64,000 bases of DNA from Massilia sp. ZL223. Its GTDB lineage: Bacteria; Pseudomonadota; Gammaproteobacteria; Burkholderiales; Burkholderiaceae_D. A model generated the notes under the pieces. It was not told where the DNA came from, made no database searches, and worked only from the letters and a program-made list of their open reading frames with translations. Below, piece after piece: positions 50,782 to 60,014 of the stretch. The stretch lies in contig NZ_JAGPWD010000004.1 in assembly GCF_018119395.1 (NCBI RefSeq), positions 1-64,000 of the forward strand, given 5' to 3'. The position numbers and the translations under genes were made by a program. Positions within the stretch are counted from its first letter, which is position 1; every line of letters begins with the position of its first letter.

Positions 50782-51846
50782 TTACATTTTATTCTTGTTG
50801 CATTGGAAACGTATGACGCCATCTATGTTGTTGTTACGCAGCAAGACACCATCACGCCACAGCTTGTGTAAATGTGCCAGCGCCTCGCCCAAGGCAAAGC
50901 TGAGCTGGTGGGCGTCGAGCTGGCGCCGGAACATGATGGGTACGATGTCGACCGCCGATTTTGGTTCCTCGCAGGCCGCCACCACTTCGGCCAGGCGCGC
51001 TTCGTGGTGTGCACGCAACTGTGCGATGCGGGTATGCAGGCCGCGGAAGGGTTTGCCATGGGCCGGCAGCACCAGGGTGTCCTCGGGCAGGTCGGCGAAC
51101 TTGCCGAGCGAATCGAGGTAGAGCTGCAGCGGATTGCCCTCCGGCTCGACCGCGAAAACCGAGACATTGGTCGAAATACGCGGCAGCACCATGTCGCCCG
51201 AGACCAACACCTTCAGCGCATCGCAATACAGCGAGGCATGTTCCGGCGAATGGCCGAAGCCGGTGATCACACGCCAGCTGTGGCCGCCGATGCGCAGCTG
51301 CTGTCCATCCTGCAGGCGGGTGTAGGACGCCGGGACGGCCGGCACCAGGGAGGGATAGTAATTGCGGCGGCTGCGCATCTGCTCCAGCATCGCGGGGTCG
51401 GTCAGGCCGTGGCGTTCGAAGTGGGGAATGGCCGAGGGGCCGTCCACGCCCGGCAGCGCGGCCGCCATCATGCGCGCGAAGGCGAATTCGCCGGTGGTGG
51501 TCCAGAACGGGGCGGTGAAACGCTCGCACAGCCAGCCGGACAGGCCGACGTGGTCGGGATGGCAATGGGTAGCGAACACGCGCACCAGCGGCTCGCCCGC
51601 CAGGCCCTCCGCCAGCACCTGTTCCCAGGCGGCGCGGGTGGCGTCGGTAGCGGCGCCGCAGTCGACCAGGGCCCAGCCCTGTTGTCCCTCGTGCTCGTCC
51701 TCCAGCAGCCACAGGTTGATGTGGTCGAGCGCGAAAGGCAGGGGCATGCGCGCCCAGCGCAGTCCGGGAACGATCTCGTGCAGGACGCCGGGCGTGGGAA
51801 TGGTGTCGCCGAAGGGATAGGCGAGCTGGGACTCGAGCGGGTTCAT
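50782..51846 (-). CDS. MBL-fold metallo-hydrolase
   Basis: 354 residues. The metallo-beta-lactamase fold has the dinuclear-metal motif THCHPDHVGLSG (H-x-H-x-D-H), the third metal His in GHSPEHASLY, the bridging Asp in VSGDMVLPRI and a late His in LPAHGKPF. The C-terminal ~80 residues form a helical, winged-helix-like region (AHHEARLAEVVAAC ... LGEALAHLHKLWRDG), as in LACTB2-like hydrolases. It is divergent from liuR; its promoter region overlaps the LiuR-type site at 51892-51912, so it may share that control. Substrate unknown. Confidence 0.88.
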   Translation of the reverse strand: MNPLESQLAYPFGDTIPTPGVLHEIVPGLRWARMPLPFALDHINLWLLEDEHEGQQGWALVDCGAATDATRAAWEQVLAEGLAGEPLVRVFATHCHPDHVGLSGWLCERFTAPFWTTTGEFAFARMMAAALPGVDGPSAIPHFERHGLTDPAMLEQMRSRRNYYPSLVPAVPASYTRLQDGQQLRIGGHSWRVITGFGHSPEHASLYCDALKVLVSGDMVLPRISTNVSVFAVEPEGNPLQLYLDSLGKFADLPEDTLVLPAHGKPFRGLHTRIAQLRAHHEARLAEVVAACEEPKSAVDIVPIMFRRQLDAHQLSFALGEALAHLHKLWRDGVLLRNNNIDGVIRFQCNKNKM

Positions 51847-51891
51847 GGAAATCTTTCGTATTCGTGGGAAGGCGGGCGCGCTACAATGCGA

Positions 51892-51912
51892 TTGACGTTG
51901 ACGTAAACGGAA
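51892..51912. promoter_or_regulatory. LiuR-type operator upstream of liuR
   Basis: TTGACGTTGACGTAAACGGAA matches the site at 52418-52438 at 17 of 21 positions. It lies 62 bases before the liuR ATG and 46 bases before the divergent MBL gene, as expected for autoregulation by a MerR-type protein. Confidence 0.7.
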
Positions 51913-51973
51913 AACGGCTTTGAGATTTTAAGCGATTCCGTGTTTGCCTACCTTTTGACCGCCACCGCACACC

Positions 51974-52375
51974 ATGGCTACTTATACCATCGCCGAACTG
52001 GCACGCGAATTCGACATCACCGCCCGCGCGATCCGTTTCTATGAAGACCAGGGCCTGCTGAGCCCCATGCGCGAAGGCGTGGGCGGACGCAACCGTGTTT
52101 ACACCCCGCGCGACCGCACCCGGCTCAAGCTGACCCTGCGCGGCAAGCGCCTGGGCCTGACTTTGTCCGAGATCAAGAGCATCGTCGATATGTACGAGTC
52201 GCCCAAGGACACCCACGCCCAGATCAACCGCTTCCTCGGCGTGCTGGCCCAGCAGCGCCTGACGCTCGAGCAGCAGCGGGCCGATATCGAGATGGCGCTG
52301 GAGGAAATCACCGCCCACGAAGAGGAATGCCGCCGCCTGCTGCGCGAAAATGAGGCAGACAAGAGCGCTGCCTGA
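51974..52375 (+). CDS. liuR: MerR-family regulator of branched-chain catabolism (LiuR-like)
   Basis: 133 residues. The MerR winged helix is at the N-terminus (YTIAELAREFDITARAIRFYEDQGLLSP, RVYTPRDRTRLKLTLRGKRLG), followed by the dimerisation coiled coil (about 80-125). The DITARAIRFYEDQGL and ...SIVDMYES segments look like LiuR, the regulator of leucine/isovalerate breakdown, and the gene directly downstream is isovaleryl-CoA dehydrogenase. Matching operators lie before both genes. It ends in an intrinsic terminator, so ivd must have its own promoter. Confidence 0.88.
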   Translation: MATYTIAELAREFDITARAIRFYEDQGLLSPMREGVGGRNRVYTPRDRTRLKLTLRGKRLGLTLSEIKSIVDMYESPKDTHAQINRFLGVLAQQRLTLEQQRADIEMALEEITAHEEECRRLLRENEADKSAA

Positions 52376-52384
52376 GGCTGGCCC

Positions 52385-52408
52385 GGACCCTCGCGGGTCC
52401 CTTTTTTT
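52385..52408 (+). terminator. Intrinsic terminator of liuR
   Basis: Stem GGACCC (52385-52390) with GGGTCC (52395-52400), 4-base loop, then seven T (52402-52408). Confidence 0.88.
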
Positions 52409-52417
52409 GTCGCTTAG

Positions 52418-52438
52418 TTGACGTTTACGTTAACGTCA
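52418..52438. promoter_or_regulatory. LiuR-type operator upstream of ivd
   Basis: A dyad TGACGTT (52419-52425) / AACGTCA (52432-52438) with a 6-base spacer, sharing 17 of 21 positions with the site before liuR. A TATGAT at 52447-52452 could be the -10 element. The site is 56 bases before the ivd ATG. Confidence 0.75.
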
Positions 52439-52493
52439 CAGGCGAGTATGATTCACGCTATTCTGCTCAACCACCGTTCACCGTGAGGACGAC

Positions 52494-53678
52494 ATGCTGC
52501 ATCTCCCAGGCTTGACCTTTGACCATGGCGAAGACATCGCCGCGCTGCGCGAAGCAGTCCAACAGTTCGCTGCTGCCGAAATCGCACCGCGCGCCGCCGA
52601 GATCGACCATACCGACCAGTTCCCGATGGACCTGTGGAAGAAGATGGGCGAACTGGGCCTGCTGGGCATCACCGTGGGCGAGGAATACGGCGGCGCCAAC
52701 ATGGGCTACCTTGCGCACATCGTCGCCATGGAAGAGATCTCGCGCGCCTCGGCCTCGGTCGGCCTGTCCTACGGCGCCCATTCGAACCTGTGCGTCAACC
52801 AGATCAAGCGCAACGGCAACGAAGAGCAGAAGCGCAAGTACCTGCCCAAGCTGATCTCGGGCGAGCACGTGGGCGCGCTCGCCATGTCGGAGCCGAACGC
52901 CGGTTCCGACGTGGTCAGCATGAAGCTCAAGGCCGAGCTCAAAGGCGACCGCTACGTCCTGAACGGCACCAAGATGTGGATCACCAACGGCCCGGACGCC
53001 GACACCCTGGTGGTGTACGCCAAGACCGACCTGGAAGCCGGCCCGCGCGGCATGACCGCCTTCCTGATCGAAAAGGGCTTCAAGGGCTTCTCGATCGCCC
53101 AGAAGCTGGACAAGCTGGGCATGCGCGGTTCGCACACCGGCGAGCTGGTGTTCCAGGACTGCGAAGTGCCGGTCGAGAACGTGCTGGGCGGCGTGGGCAA
53201 GGGCGTGAACGTGCTGATGTCGGGCCTGGACTTCGAGCGCACCGTGCTGTCGGGCGGTCCGCTGGGCATCATGTCGGCCTGCATGGACGTGGTGGTGCCT
53301 TACATCCACGAGCGCAAGCAATTCGGCCAGGCGATCGGCGAGTTCCAGCTGATGCAGGGCAAGATCGCGGACATGTATTCGACCATGATGGCTTGCCGCG
53401 CTTATGTGTACGCCGTGGGCCAGGCTTGCGACCGCGCCGATAACGCGGCGGCGGTGCGCGCCCTGCGCAAGGACGCCGCCGGCGCGATCCTGTACAGCGC
53501 CGAGAAGGCGACCTGGATGGCGGGCGAAGCGATCCAGACCCTGGGCGGCAACGGCTACATCAATGAGTATCCGGTCGGCCGCCTGTGGCGCGACGCCAAG
53601 CTGTACGAGATCGGCGCGGGCACCAGCGAAATCCGCCGCATGCTGATCGGCCGTGAGCTGTTCGGCGAGACGATGTAA
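52494..53678 (+). CDS. ivd: Isovaleryl-CoA dehydrogenase
   Basis: 394 residues. This FAD enzyme oxidises isovaleryl-CoA to 3-methylcrotonyl-CoA in leucine catabolism. It has the acyl-CoA dehydrogenase signature [13 protein letters not shown] and the flavin region [13 protein letters not shown]. The catalytic base is placed as in IVD: Glu in [17 protein letters not shown], while the C-terminal position that carries Glu in most family members reads [10 protein letters not shown]. Its operator matches that of liuR. The usual partners (methylcrotonyl-CoA carboxylase and the later liu genes) do not follow; an extragenic palindrome pair and aceK come next. Confidence 0.93.
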   Translation: MLHLPGLTFDHGEDIAALREAVQQFAAAEIAPRAAEIDHTDQFPMDLWKKMGELGLLGITVGEEYGGANMGYLAHIVAMEEISRASASVGLSYGAHSNLCVNQIKRNGNEEQKRKYLPKLISGEHVGALAMSEPNAGSDVVSMKLKAELKGDRYVLNGTKMWITNGPDADTLVVYAKTDLEAGPRGMTAFLIEKGFKGFSIAQKLDKLGMRGSHTGELVFQDCEVPVENVLGGVGKGVNVLMSGLDFERTVLSGGPLGIMSACMDVVVPYIHERKQFGQAIGEFQLMQGKIADMYSTMMACRAYVYAVGQACDRADNAAAVRALRKDAAGAILYSAEKATWMAGEAIQTLGGNGYINEYPVGRLWRDAKLYEIGAGTSEIRRMLIGRELFGETM

Positions 53679-53723
53679 ATAAAGCTGGCACGGCAAGATA
53701 GATATTCTTTTGCCAGCTTAAAA

Positions 53724-53830
53724 ACCGTCATCCCGGCGAAGGCCGGGATCCAAGTTTCACGCATACCGATCACGTTCGATGCCATCGATCCGCGAACAAA
53801 CTTGGGTTCCGGCCTCCGCCGGAACGACGG
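53724..53830. repeat. Paired extragenic palindromes between ivd and aceK
   Basis: Facing units about 53724-53757 and 53796-53830. The second differs from the unit at 42087-42120 by one base. It may also end ivd transcription. Confidence 0.82.
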
Positions 53831-53915
53831 GCTGGGACAAACTATCTTTTCAAATAGTTGTGCAGTGCACAAGTTGCCGTAGAATGTCCGCTCCCGGACC
53901 CGCGCGAGACGAACG

Positions 53916-55736
53916 ATGACACAAGTTGCGTTCCCCAAACTGCTGTCTTCCCAGATCGCATTCGACATCGCGCGCACCATCCTGGACGGCTTCGACAAGC
54001 ACTACCGCCTGTTCCGCCAGGCCAGCCAGCAGGCCAAGCACCTGTTCGAGAAGGCCGACTGGAAAGCCGCCCAGCAAGCCGCGCGCGAGCGCATCGGCTT
54101 CTACGACCAGCGCGTCCAGGAGTGCGTGCACACCCTCGAGGACGACTACTCCCCCGAGGACCTGACCGACCGCGTCTGGCGCGAAATCAAGCTGCACTAC
54201 ATCGGCCTGCTCGCCGGCCACAAGCAGCCGGAACTGGCCGAGACCTTCTTCAACTCGGTCAGCTGCCATATCCTGCACCGCACCTACTACCACAACGATT
54301 ACATCTTCGTGCGGCCGGTGGTCTCGACCGAGTACATCGACACCGACGAACCGCAGCCCACCTACCGCGTCTACTACCCGGCCGCGGACGGCCCGCGTGT
54401 CGCGCTCAGGCGCATCGTCACCAACTTCCAGCTCGACGCCCCCTTCGCCGACCTCAACCGCGACGTCCAGCTGGTCGAAGAGCGCATGAACGCCGCCTTC
54501 GGCCTCGGCAAGCGCGAATCGAACCAGCAGTTCCAGGTGCTCTCCAGCCTGTTCTTCCGCAACAAGGGCGCCTACATCGTCGGCCGCGCCATCAACGGCG
54601 CGCGCGAGTATCCCTTCGTGATCCCGGTGCTGCACAACCGCAAGGGGCAGCTGGTGCTCGACACCGTGCTGACCGACCAGGAACAGATCATCATCCTGTT
54701 CTCGTTCACGCGCGCCTACTTCTCGGTGGACATGGAAGTGCCCTCGGCCTACGTGACCTTCCTGCGCAGCTGCATGCCGCGCAAGGCCAGGAGCGAGATC
54801 TACACCGTGCTGGGCCTGCAAAAGCAGGGCAAGGCCCTGTTCTACCGCGACTTCCTGCAGCACCTGAAGCACAGCTCGGACTATTTCCGCATCGCCCCCG
54901 GCATCCGCGGCCTGGTGATGCTGGTGTTCGAGCTGCCGTCCTTCCCGTATGTGTTCAAGGTGATCAAGGACTTCTATCCGCCGCCCAAGGAAACCACGCG
55001 CGCCCAGGTCAAGGAAAAATACCTGCTGGTGAAGTACCACGACCGCGTGGGCCGCATGGCCGACACTCTCGAATACTCGAACGTGGCCTTCCCGCTGGCG
55101 CGCTTTTCCGAAGAGCTGGTCGGCGAGCTGCAGAAATACGCACCCTCGCTGGTCGAGATCGAGGGCGAATGCATCGTCATCCGCCACCTCTACATCGAGC
55201 GCCGCATGGTGCCGCTGAATATCTTCCTGTCCGAGGCCCAGGAGCAGGGCAAGCCGGAGCTTGTGGAGCACGGCATCGTCGAATACGGCAATGCCATCAA
55301 GGACCTGGTCGCCGCGAATATCTTCCCTGGCGATATGCTGTACAAGAACTTCGGCGTCACCCGCCATGGCCGCGTCGTGTTCTACGACTACGACGAGATC
55401 GAATACCTCACCGACTGCAATTTCCGCGACATCCCGGCCGCGCGCAACGAAGAGGACGAGATGGCTTCGGAACCCTGGTACCCGATCGGCAAGCACGACG
55501 TGTTTCCGGAACAATTTGGCCGCTTCCTGCTTGGAAATCCGGCCATCCGCCGCCATTTCATGCAACATCACGCGGATCTTTTGACCCGCGACTATTGGCA
55601 ATCCCACAAGGACCGCATCCTGGAAGGCGTCGTCGACGACGTCTTCCCTTACCCGCAGCAGATTCGTTTCTGTCACCAAGCAACCCCCACCGTGGCATCG
55701 ACGCCACTCTATTTGGAGAACCTACACAATGAATGA
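53916..55736 (+). CDS. aceK: Isocitrate dehydrogenase kinase/phosphatase
   Basis: 606 residues. AceK phosphorylates and dephosphorylates isocitrate dehydrogenase, directing carbon into the glyoxylate bypass on acetate or fatty acids. The kinase-like domain shows [15 protein letters not shown] and [15 protein letters not shown] (ATP-binding loop and Lys), [20 protein letters not shown], and the catalytic stretch [14 protein letters not shown] followed by FYDYDEI (metal-binding Asp). The length is typical. The stop overlaps the thiolase start by eight bases, so it is coupled to fatty-acid degradation genes; aceA and aceB are not in this window. Confidence 0.96.
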   Translation: MTQVAFPKLLSSQIAFDIARTILDGFDKHYRLFRQASQQAKHLFEKADWKAAQQAARERIGFYDQRVQECVHTLEDDYSPEDLTDRVWREIKLHYIGLLAGHKQPELAETFFNSVSCHILHRTYYHNDYIFVRPVVSTEYIDTDEPQPTYRVYYPAADGPRVALRRIVTNFQLDAPFADLNRDVQLVEERMNAAFGLGKRESNQQFQVLSSLFFRNKGAYIVGRAINGAREYPFVIPVLHNRKGQLVLDTVLTDQEQIIILFSFTRAYFSVDMEVPSAYVTFLRSCMPRKARSEIYTVLGLQKQGKALFYRDFLQHLKHSSDYFRIAPGIRGLVMLVFELPSFPYVFKVIKDFYPPPKETTRAQVKEKYLLVKYHDRVGRMADTLEYSNVAFPLARFSEELVGELQKYAPSLVEIEGECIVIRHLYIERRMVPLNIFLSEAQEQGKPELVEHGIVEYGNAIKDLVAANIFPGDMLYKNFGVTRHGRVVFYDYDEIEYLTDCNFRDIPAARNEEDEMASEPWYPIGKHDVFPEQFGRFLLGNPAIRRHFMQHHADLLTRDYWQSHKDRILEGVVDDVFPYPQQIRFCHQATPTVASTPLYLENLHNE

Positions 55737-56928
55737 TCCAGTCGTTATCGTTGGCGCCGCCCGTACCCCGATGGGCGCCTTCCAGGGCGATTTTTCCTCG
55801 AAAACGGCGAGCGACCTCGGCGCGGTGGCGATCAAGGCCGCGGTGGAGCGTGCCGGCGTGGCGCCGGAAGCCGTGGAACACGTCTATTTCGGTAACTGCC
55901 TGATGGCGGGCCAGGGCCAGGCCCCGGCGCGCCAGGCCCTGATCAAGGGCGGCCTGCCGCTGTCGACCGGCGCCGTGACCCTGTCCAAGATGTGCGGCTC
56001 GGCCATGCAGGCCGCGATCTTCGCCCACGACCAGCTGGTCGCCGGCAGCGCCGACATCGTCGTCGCGGGCGGCATGGAATCGATGACCAACGCACCCTAC
56101 CTGATCCCGAAGGCGCGCGGCGGCTACCGCATCGGCCACGCGCCGATGTTCGACCACATGATGCTCGACGGCCTGGAAGACGCCTACTCGCGCAACGAGA
56201 AGACCGGCGAAGGCCGTTCGATGGGCACCTTCGCGGAAGAGTGCGTGGCCACCTACCAGTTCTCGCGCGAAGAGCAGGACAACTTCGCGATCGAATCGGT
56301 CAAGCGCGCGCAAGCTGCCAACAACGAAGGCTGGTTCGCCTGGGAAGTGGCGCCGGTCTCCGTGGCCACCCGCACCGGCGAACTGGTGGTCGAGAAGGAT
56401 GAAGGCCCGATGAAGGCCAAGGTCGACAAGATCCCGTCGCTCAAGCCGGCATTCAAGAAGGACGGCACCGTGACCGCCGCTTCGTCCTCGTCGATCAACG
56501 ATGGCGCCGCGGCCCTGGTGATGATGCGCGAATCGAAGGCCAAGGAACTGGGCCTGACCCCGATCGCCCGCGTGATCGGCCACGCCACCCACGCCCAGGA
56601 ACCGAACCTGTTCACCACCGCCCCGATCGGCGCGATGCAGAAGCTGTTCAAGAAGACCGGCTGGACTCCGCGCGACGTCGACCTGTTCGAGATCAACGAA
56701 GCCTTCGCCGCGGTGCCGATGGCCGCCATGCGCGACCTCGACATCCCGCACAGCAAGGTCAACATCCACGGCGGCGCCTGCGCGCTGGGCCACCCGATCG
56801 GCGCCTCGGGCGCGCGCATCATCGTCACCCTGCTGGGCGCGCTGAAGCGCACCGGCGGCAAGCGCGGCGTGGCCTCGCTGTGCATCGGCGGCGGCGAAGC
56901 CACCGCGATGGCGGTCGAGCTGGTTTAA
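55729..56928 (+). CDS. Acetyl-CoA C-acyltransferase (thiolase)
   Basis: 399 residues. Thiolase fold with the nucleophilic Cys in [11 protein letters not shown] (near residue 90), His in [20 protein letters not shown] and the second Cys in [12 protein letters not shown]. These are the full catalytic set of a degradative or biosynthetic thiolase; an acetyl-CoA acetyltransferase role is most likely, but chain-length preference cannot be told. It overlaps aceK, and a hairpin follows before the SDR gene. Confidence 0.93.
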   Translation: MNDPVVIVGAARTPMGAFQGDFSSKTASDLGAVAIKAAVERAGVAPEAVEHVYFGNCLMAGQGQAPARQALIKGGLPLSTGAVTLSKMCGSAMQAAIFAHDQLVAGSADIVVAGGMESMTNAPYLIPKARGGYRIGHAPMFDHMMLDGLEDAYSRNEKTGEGRSMGTFAEECVATYQFSREEQDNFAIESVKRAQAANNEGWFAWEVAPVSVATRTGELVVEKDEGPMKAKVDKIPSLKPAFKKDGTVTAASSSSINDGAAALVMMRESKAKELGLTPIARVIGHATHAQEPNLFTTAPIGAMQKLFKKTGWTPRDVDLFEINEAFAAVPMAAMRDLDIPHSKVNIHGGACALGHPIGASGARIIVTLLGALKRTGGKRGVASLCIGGGEATAMAVELV

Positions 56929-56940
56929 GCGTAGTGCGTA

Positions 56941-56964
56941 GCGCTGGCGGCTTGCCGCCGGCGC
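56941..56964 (+). terminator. Hairpin between thiolase and SDR genes
   Basis: 11-base arms 56941-56951 and 56954-56964, one G-T pair, 2-base loop, no T-tract. It may be an RNA-stability element or a weak terminator. Confidence 0.4.
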
Positions 56965-57000
56965 ATTCAAGCAACAGCAGTGTTATCCAGGGAGTCTGCC

Positions 57001-57669
57001 ATGCCTACCGCATTGATCCTCGGCGCTTCGCGCGGCATCGGCCGCGAGATGGTGCGCCAGTACAAGCAGGACGGCTGGCGCGTGATCGCCACCGCCCGCA
57101 AGCAGGAAGACTGCGACGCGCTCGTGCGGCTGGGCGCGGAAGCCCACCCGCTCGACGTCACCAACGCCGACTCCATCGCCGCCCTGGGCTGGCGGCTGGA
57201 CGACGAAAAGATCGACACCGCCTGGCTGGTGGCCGGCGTCTACGGCCCGGTCCATTCGGGCTTCCCGACCCAGCAGGAATTCGACAGCGTCATGCACACC
57301 AACGTGCTGGCGGCGATGCGCCTGATCCCGATCGTGGCGCCGCTGCTGGCCGCAACGCAAGGCAAGCTGGCCGTGCTGTCCTCGAAGATGGGCTCGATCG
57401 GGGCACGCCACAGCACCGAAGGCACGCTCTACCGCGCCAGCAAGGCCGCGCTCAATTCCGTGCTGGCCGATGCGGCCATCACCTGGAGACCGCAGGGCGT
57501 GACCTGCCTGTCCTTCCACCCGGGCTGGGTGCAGACCGACATGGGCGGCGAAGGCGCCCCGCTCACCCCCGAGGAAAGCGTGCGTGACCTGCGCGCCACG
57601 CTGGCCAGGGTGGATGCCTCGTCCAACGGCGCCTTCCTCGACCACGACGGCACGCCGATCCCGTGGTAA
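57001..57669 (+). CDS. Short-chain dehydrogenase/reductase
   Basis: 222 residues. Rossmann motif LILGASRGIGREMV at the N-terminus (TGxxxGxG variant) and catalytic YRASKAAL (Tyr-x-x-x-Lys), with a Ser in LAVLSSKMGSIG. HPGWVQTDMGG is the usual SDR loop after the active site. ATG 57001 is chosen over one seven codons earlier. Substrate unknown; the position between a thiolase and an acyl-CoA dehydrogenase suggests a lipid or acyl intermediate (inference). Confidence 0.9.
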   Translation: MPTALILGASRGIGREMVRQYKQDGWRVIATARKQEDCDALVRLGAEAHPLDVTNADSIAALGWRLDDEKIDTAWLVAGVYGPVHSGFPTQQEFDSVMHTNVLAAMRLIPIVAPLLAATQGKLAVLSSKMGSIGARHSTEGTLYRASKAALNSVLADAAITWRPQGVTCLSFHPGWVQTDMGGEGAPLTPEESVRDLRATLARVDASSNGAFLDHDGTPIPW

Positions 57670-57705
57670 CCGCAGTACAACGCATATAACAACGAACGAG
57701 ACACC

Positions 57706-58833
57706 ATGATTCTGAACGAAGAACACCAGATGATCCGCGACGCCCTGCGCAGCTATGCGCAGGAGCGCCTGGCCCCCAACGCCGCCCGCTGGGACCGCGA
57801 GCATTACTTCCCCAAGGACGAACTGAAGGAGCTGGCCCAGCTGGGCGCCTTCGGCGTGGCGGTGCCGGAGCAGTACGGCGGCGCGGGCCTGGACTACGTG
57901 GCGCTGGCCCTGGTGCTGGAAGAAATCGCGGCCGGCGACGGCGGCACCTCGACCATCATCTCGGTGAACAACTGCCCGGTCTGCAGCATCGCCATGATGT
58001 ATGCGAACGAAGAGCAAAAAGCACGCTTCCTGCGCCCGCTGGCGCAAGGCGAGATGCTGGGCGCCTTCGCCCTGACCGAGCCGCATACCGGCAGCGACGC
58101 GGCCGCGCTGCGCACCACCGCGGTCCGCGAGGGCAACGAGTACGTCATCAACGGCACCAAGCAATTCATCACCAGCGGCAAGCACGGCGATGTGGCCATC
58201 GTCATGGCCGTAACAAGCAAGGCCGCCGGCAAGAAGGGCATCAGCGCCTTCTGGGTGCCGACCAATACCCCGGGCTACACCGTGGCCGGCATCGAGCACA
58301 AGATGGGCCAGCATTCGTCGGACACGGCGCAGATCGTGTTCGAAAACTGCCGTGTCCCGGCCGAGAACCTGATCGGCGAGGAAGGCATGGGCTACAAGAT
58401 CGCCCTGTCCGGCCTGGAGGGCGGCCGCATCGGCATCGCCTCGCAGTCGGTCGGCATGGCGCGCGCGGCCTACGAGGCGGCCCTGGCCTACGCCAAGGAG
58501 CGCGAGAGCTTCGGCAAGCCGATCTTCGAACACCAGTCGGTGCAGTTCCGCCTGGCCGAGATGGCGATGAAGATCGAGGCCGCGCGCCAGCTCATCCTGC
58601 ACGCCGCCTCGATGAAGGACGCCGGCCTGCCCTGCCTGAAGGAAGCCGCGATGGCCAAGCTGTTCGCCTCCGAGATGGCCGAGCGCGTGGTGTCGGACGC
58701 GATGCAGGTGTTCGGCGGCTACGGCTACGTGGCCGACTTCCCGATCGAGCGCATCTACCGCGACGTGCGCGTGTGCCAGATCTACGAAGGCACCAGCGAC
58801 ATCCAGAAGATCCTGATCGCACGAGCGTTGTGA
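57706..58833 (+). CDS. Acyl-CoA dehydrogenase
   Basis: 375 residues. It has GAFALTEPHTGSDAAAL and FITSGKHGDVAIV (FAD and substrate region), GGRIGIASQSVGMARAA, FGKPIFEHQSVQFRLAEMA, and the catalytic Glu in CQIYEGTSDIQKILIARAL. This is the canonical medium/short-chain position, unlike the isovaleryl-CoA dehydrogenase at 52494. It acts in beta-oxidation, likely with the thiolase two genes upstream. Confidence 0.93.
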   Translation: MILNEEHQMIRDALRSYAQERLAPNAARWDREHYFPKDELKELAQLGAFGVAVPEQYGGAGLDYVALALVLEEIAAGDGGTSTIISVNNCPVCSIAMMYANEEQKARFLRPLAQGEMLGAFALTEPHTGSDAAALRTTAVREGNEYVINGTKQFITSGKHGDVAIVMAVTSKAAGKKGISAFWVPTNTPGYTVAGIEHKMGQHSSDTAQIVFENCRVPAENLIGEEGMGYKIALSGLEGGRIGIASQSVGMARAAYEAALAYAKERESFGKPIFEHQSVQFRLAEMAMKIEAARQLILHAASMKDAGLPCLKEAAMAKLFASEMAERVVSDAMQVFGGYGYVADFPIERIYRDVRVCQIYEGTSDIQKILIARAL

Positions 58834-58919
58834 CCAGCCATCAGTGATCGGCTTTTGACGCGGATCATGCCCAATGCATTGAAGTGAACATAACGGCCAC
58901 CTATACTGGCCTTTGTTCC

Positions 58920-58925
58920 TATAAT
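58920..58925 (+). promoter_or_regulatory. Probable -10 hexamer of the MORN protein gene
   Basis: A perfect TATAAT lies 13 bases before ATG 58938, implying a very short leader. A -35 element is not evident. Confidence 0.4.
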
Positions 58926-58937
58926 GCATTTTTTGCC

Positions 58938-60005
58938 ATGAAACCTTCCTCCGCGCTCTTCCTGTCCAGCCTCGCCTTTGCAGCCACCGCCCAGGCGGAC
59001 GAAGCTCCCGCTTATCTCGGCGCCGCGGATTGCCGCATCGCGCAAGTAACGCCCGCGCCCGCCGAGGGCAAGATCGCCTGGAGCGGCGCCTGCAAGGACG
59101 GTTACGCAGAAGGTAAAGGCACGCTGGAATGGAAGTCCGGCGAGGACCGCAGCCCGTGGAAGATCGAGGGCGCCCTGGCGCGCGGCGAGATCAGCGGCGA
59201 AGCCACCCGGACCAGCAAGGGCGGCACCTACATCGGCACTTTCCGCAACGGCGTGCCGCACGGCGCCGGCTATTTCAGGACCAGCGGCGGCTACCAGTAC
59301 GAAGGCGGCGTGGTTAACGGACGCCGCGAAGGAAAGGGCACGATGGTCGACCCGGACGGTTCGCGCTACGACGGCGACTGGAAGGACGGCGAACGCTCCG
59401 GCAAGGGCAAGGCCACTTTCGCTCTTGGCGGCAGCTACGATGGCAGCTGGTACAACGATCAGTTCAACGGCAGGGGCAAGATCGTCTACGCGGGCAACGG
59501 CCACGTCTACGAAGGCGATTTCCTGGACGGCCGTCCGGTGAACGCCAAGCCCCTCATCAAAGAGGAAGCGGCCCGCTTCAGCATGAAACGCGCCAATGCG
59601 GCCACCGGCTCGAAACTGAGCGACGAAATGGCGTATACCTACCTTCCCCCGGCGGCGAAATGGGAAGACCTGACGCCGGGCCAGCAAGACCTGGTCAGGG
59701 CCTCCTATCCGGCGCTGGAACCGGGAGACGAGCCTCCTTATCCGCTCAAAGGCTCGCGCGTCTTCCTCGAAGAAGTATCCAAGGTCTCCGGCCTGTTCCC
59801 CAACTTCAAGGGCAACGTGGCGCTCTACATCACCGTCGACGCCAAGGGCGCGCCGACCAAGGCCCAGACGGTCGGGGTGACGATCGCCGACCTGAATCGC
59901 GCGCTGTCGGTGGTCGCGCTCTCCAAGCGCTTCAAGCCAGCCCTGTGCCGCGGGCAGGCTTGCGAGATGATCTATCCGATCAACCTGAATCTGAACGCGG
60001 AGTGA
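58938..60005 (+). CDS. Secreted MORN-repeat protein with TonB-C-like C-terminus
   Basis: 355 residues. A signal peptide (about 1-20, ending AQADE) is followed by at least five MORN-type repeats (GKDGYAEGKGTLEWKSG-like units such as GTYIGTFRNGVPHGAGYF, YQYEGGVVNGRREGKGTM, SRYDGDWKDGERSGKGKA, GSYDGSWYNDQFNGRGKI, HVYEGDFLDGRP), about residues 45-205. The final ~75 residues (GNVALYITVDAKGAPTKAQ ... ALSKRFKPALCRGQAC ... YPINLNLN) have the pattern of a TonB C-terminal domain. MORN repeats bind lipid or act as spacers. This combination is unusual. ATG 58938 is chosen because it starts the signal peptide. Confidence 0.8.
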   Translation: MKPSSALFLSSLAFAATAQADEAPAYLGAADCRIAQVTPAPAEGKIAWSGACKDGYAEGKGTLEWKSGEDRSPWKIEGALARGEISGEATRTSKGGTYIGTFRNGVPHGAGYFRTSGGYQYEGGVVNGRREGKGTMVDPDGSRYDGDWKDGERSGKGKATFALGGSYDGSWYNDQFNGRGKIVYAGNGHVYEGDFLDGRPVNAKPLIKEEAARFSMKRANAATGSKLSDEMAYTYLPPAAKWEDLTPGQQDLVRASYPALEPGDEPPYPLKGSRVFLEEVSKVSGLFPNFKGNVALYITVDAKGAPTKAQTVGVTIADLNRALSVVALSKRFKPALCRGQACEMIYPINLNLNAE

Positions 60006-60014
60006 TCCTCCGGT

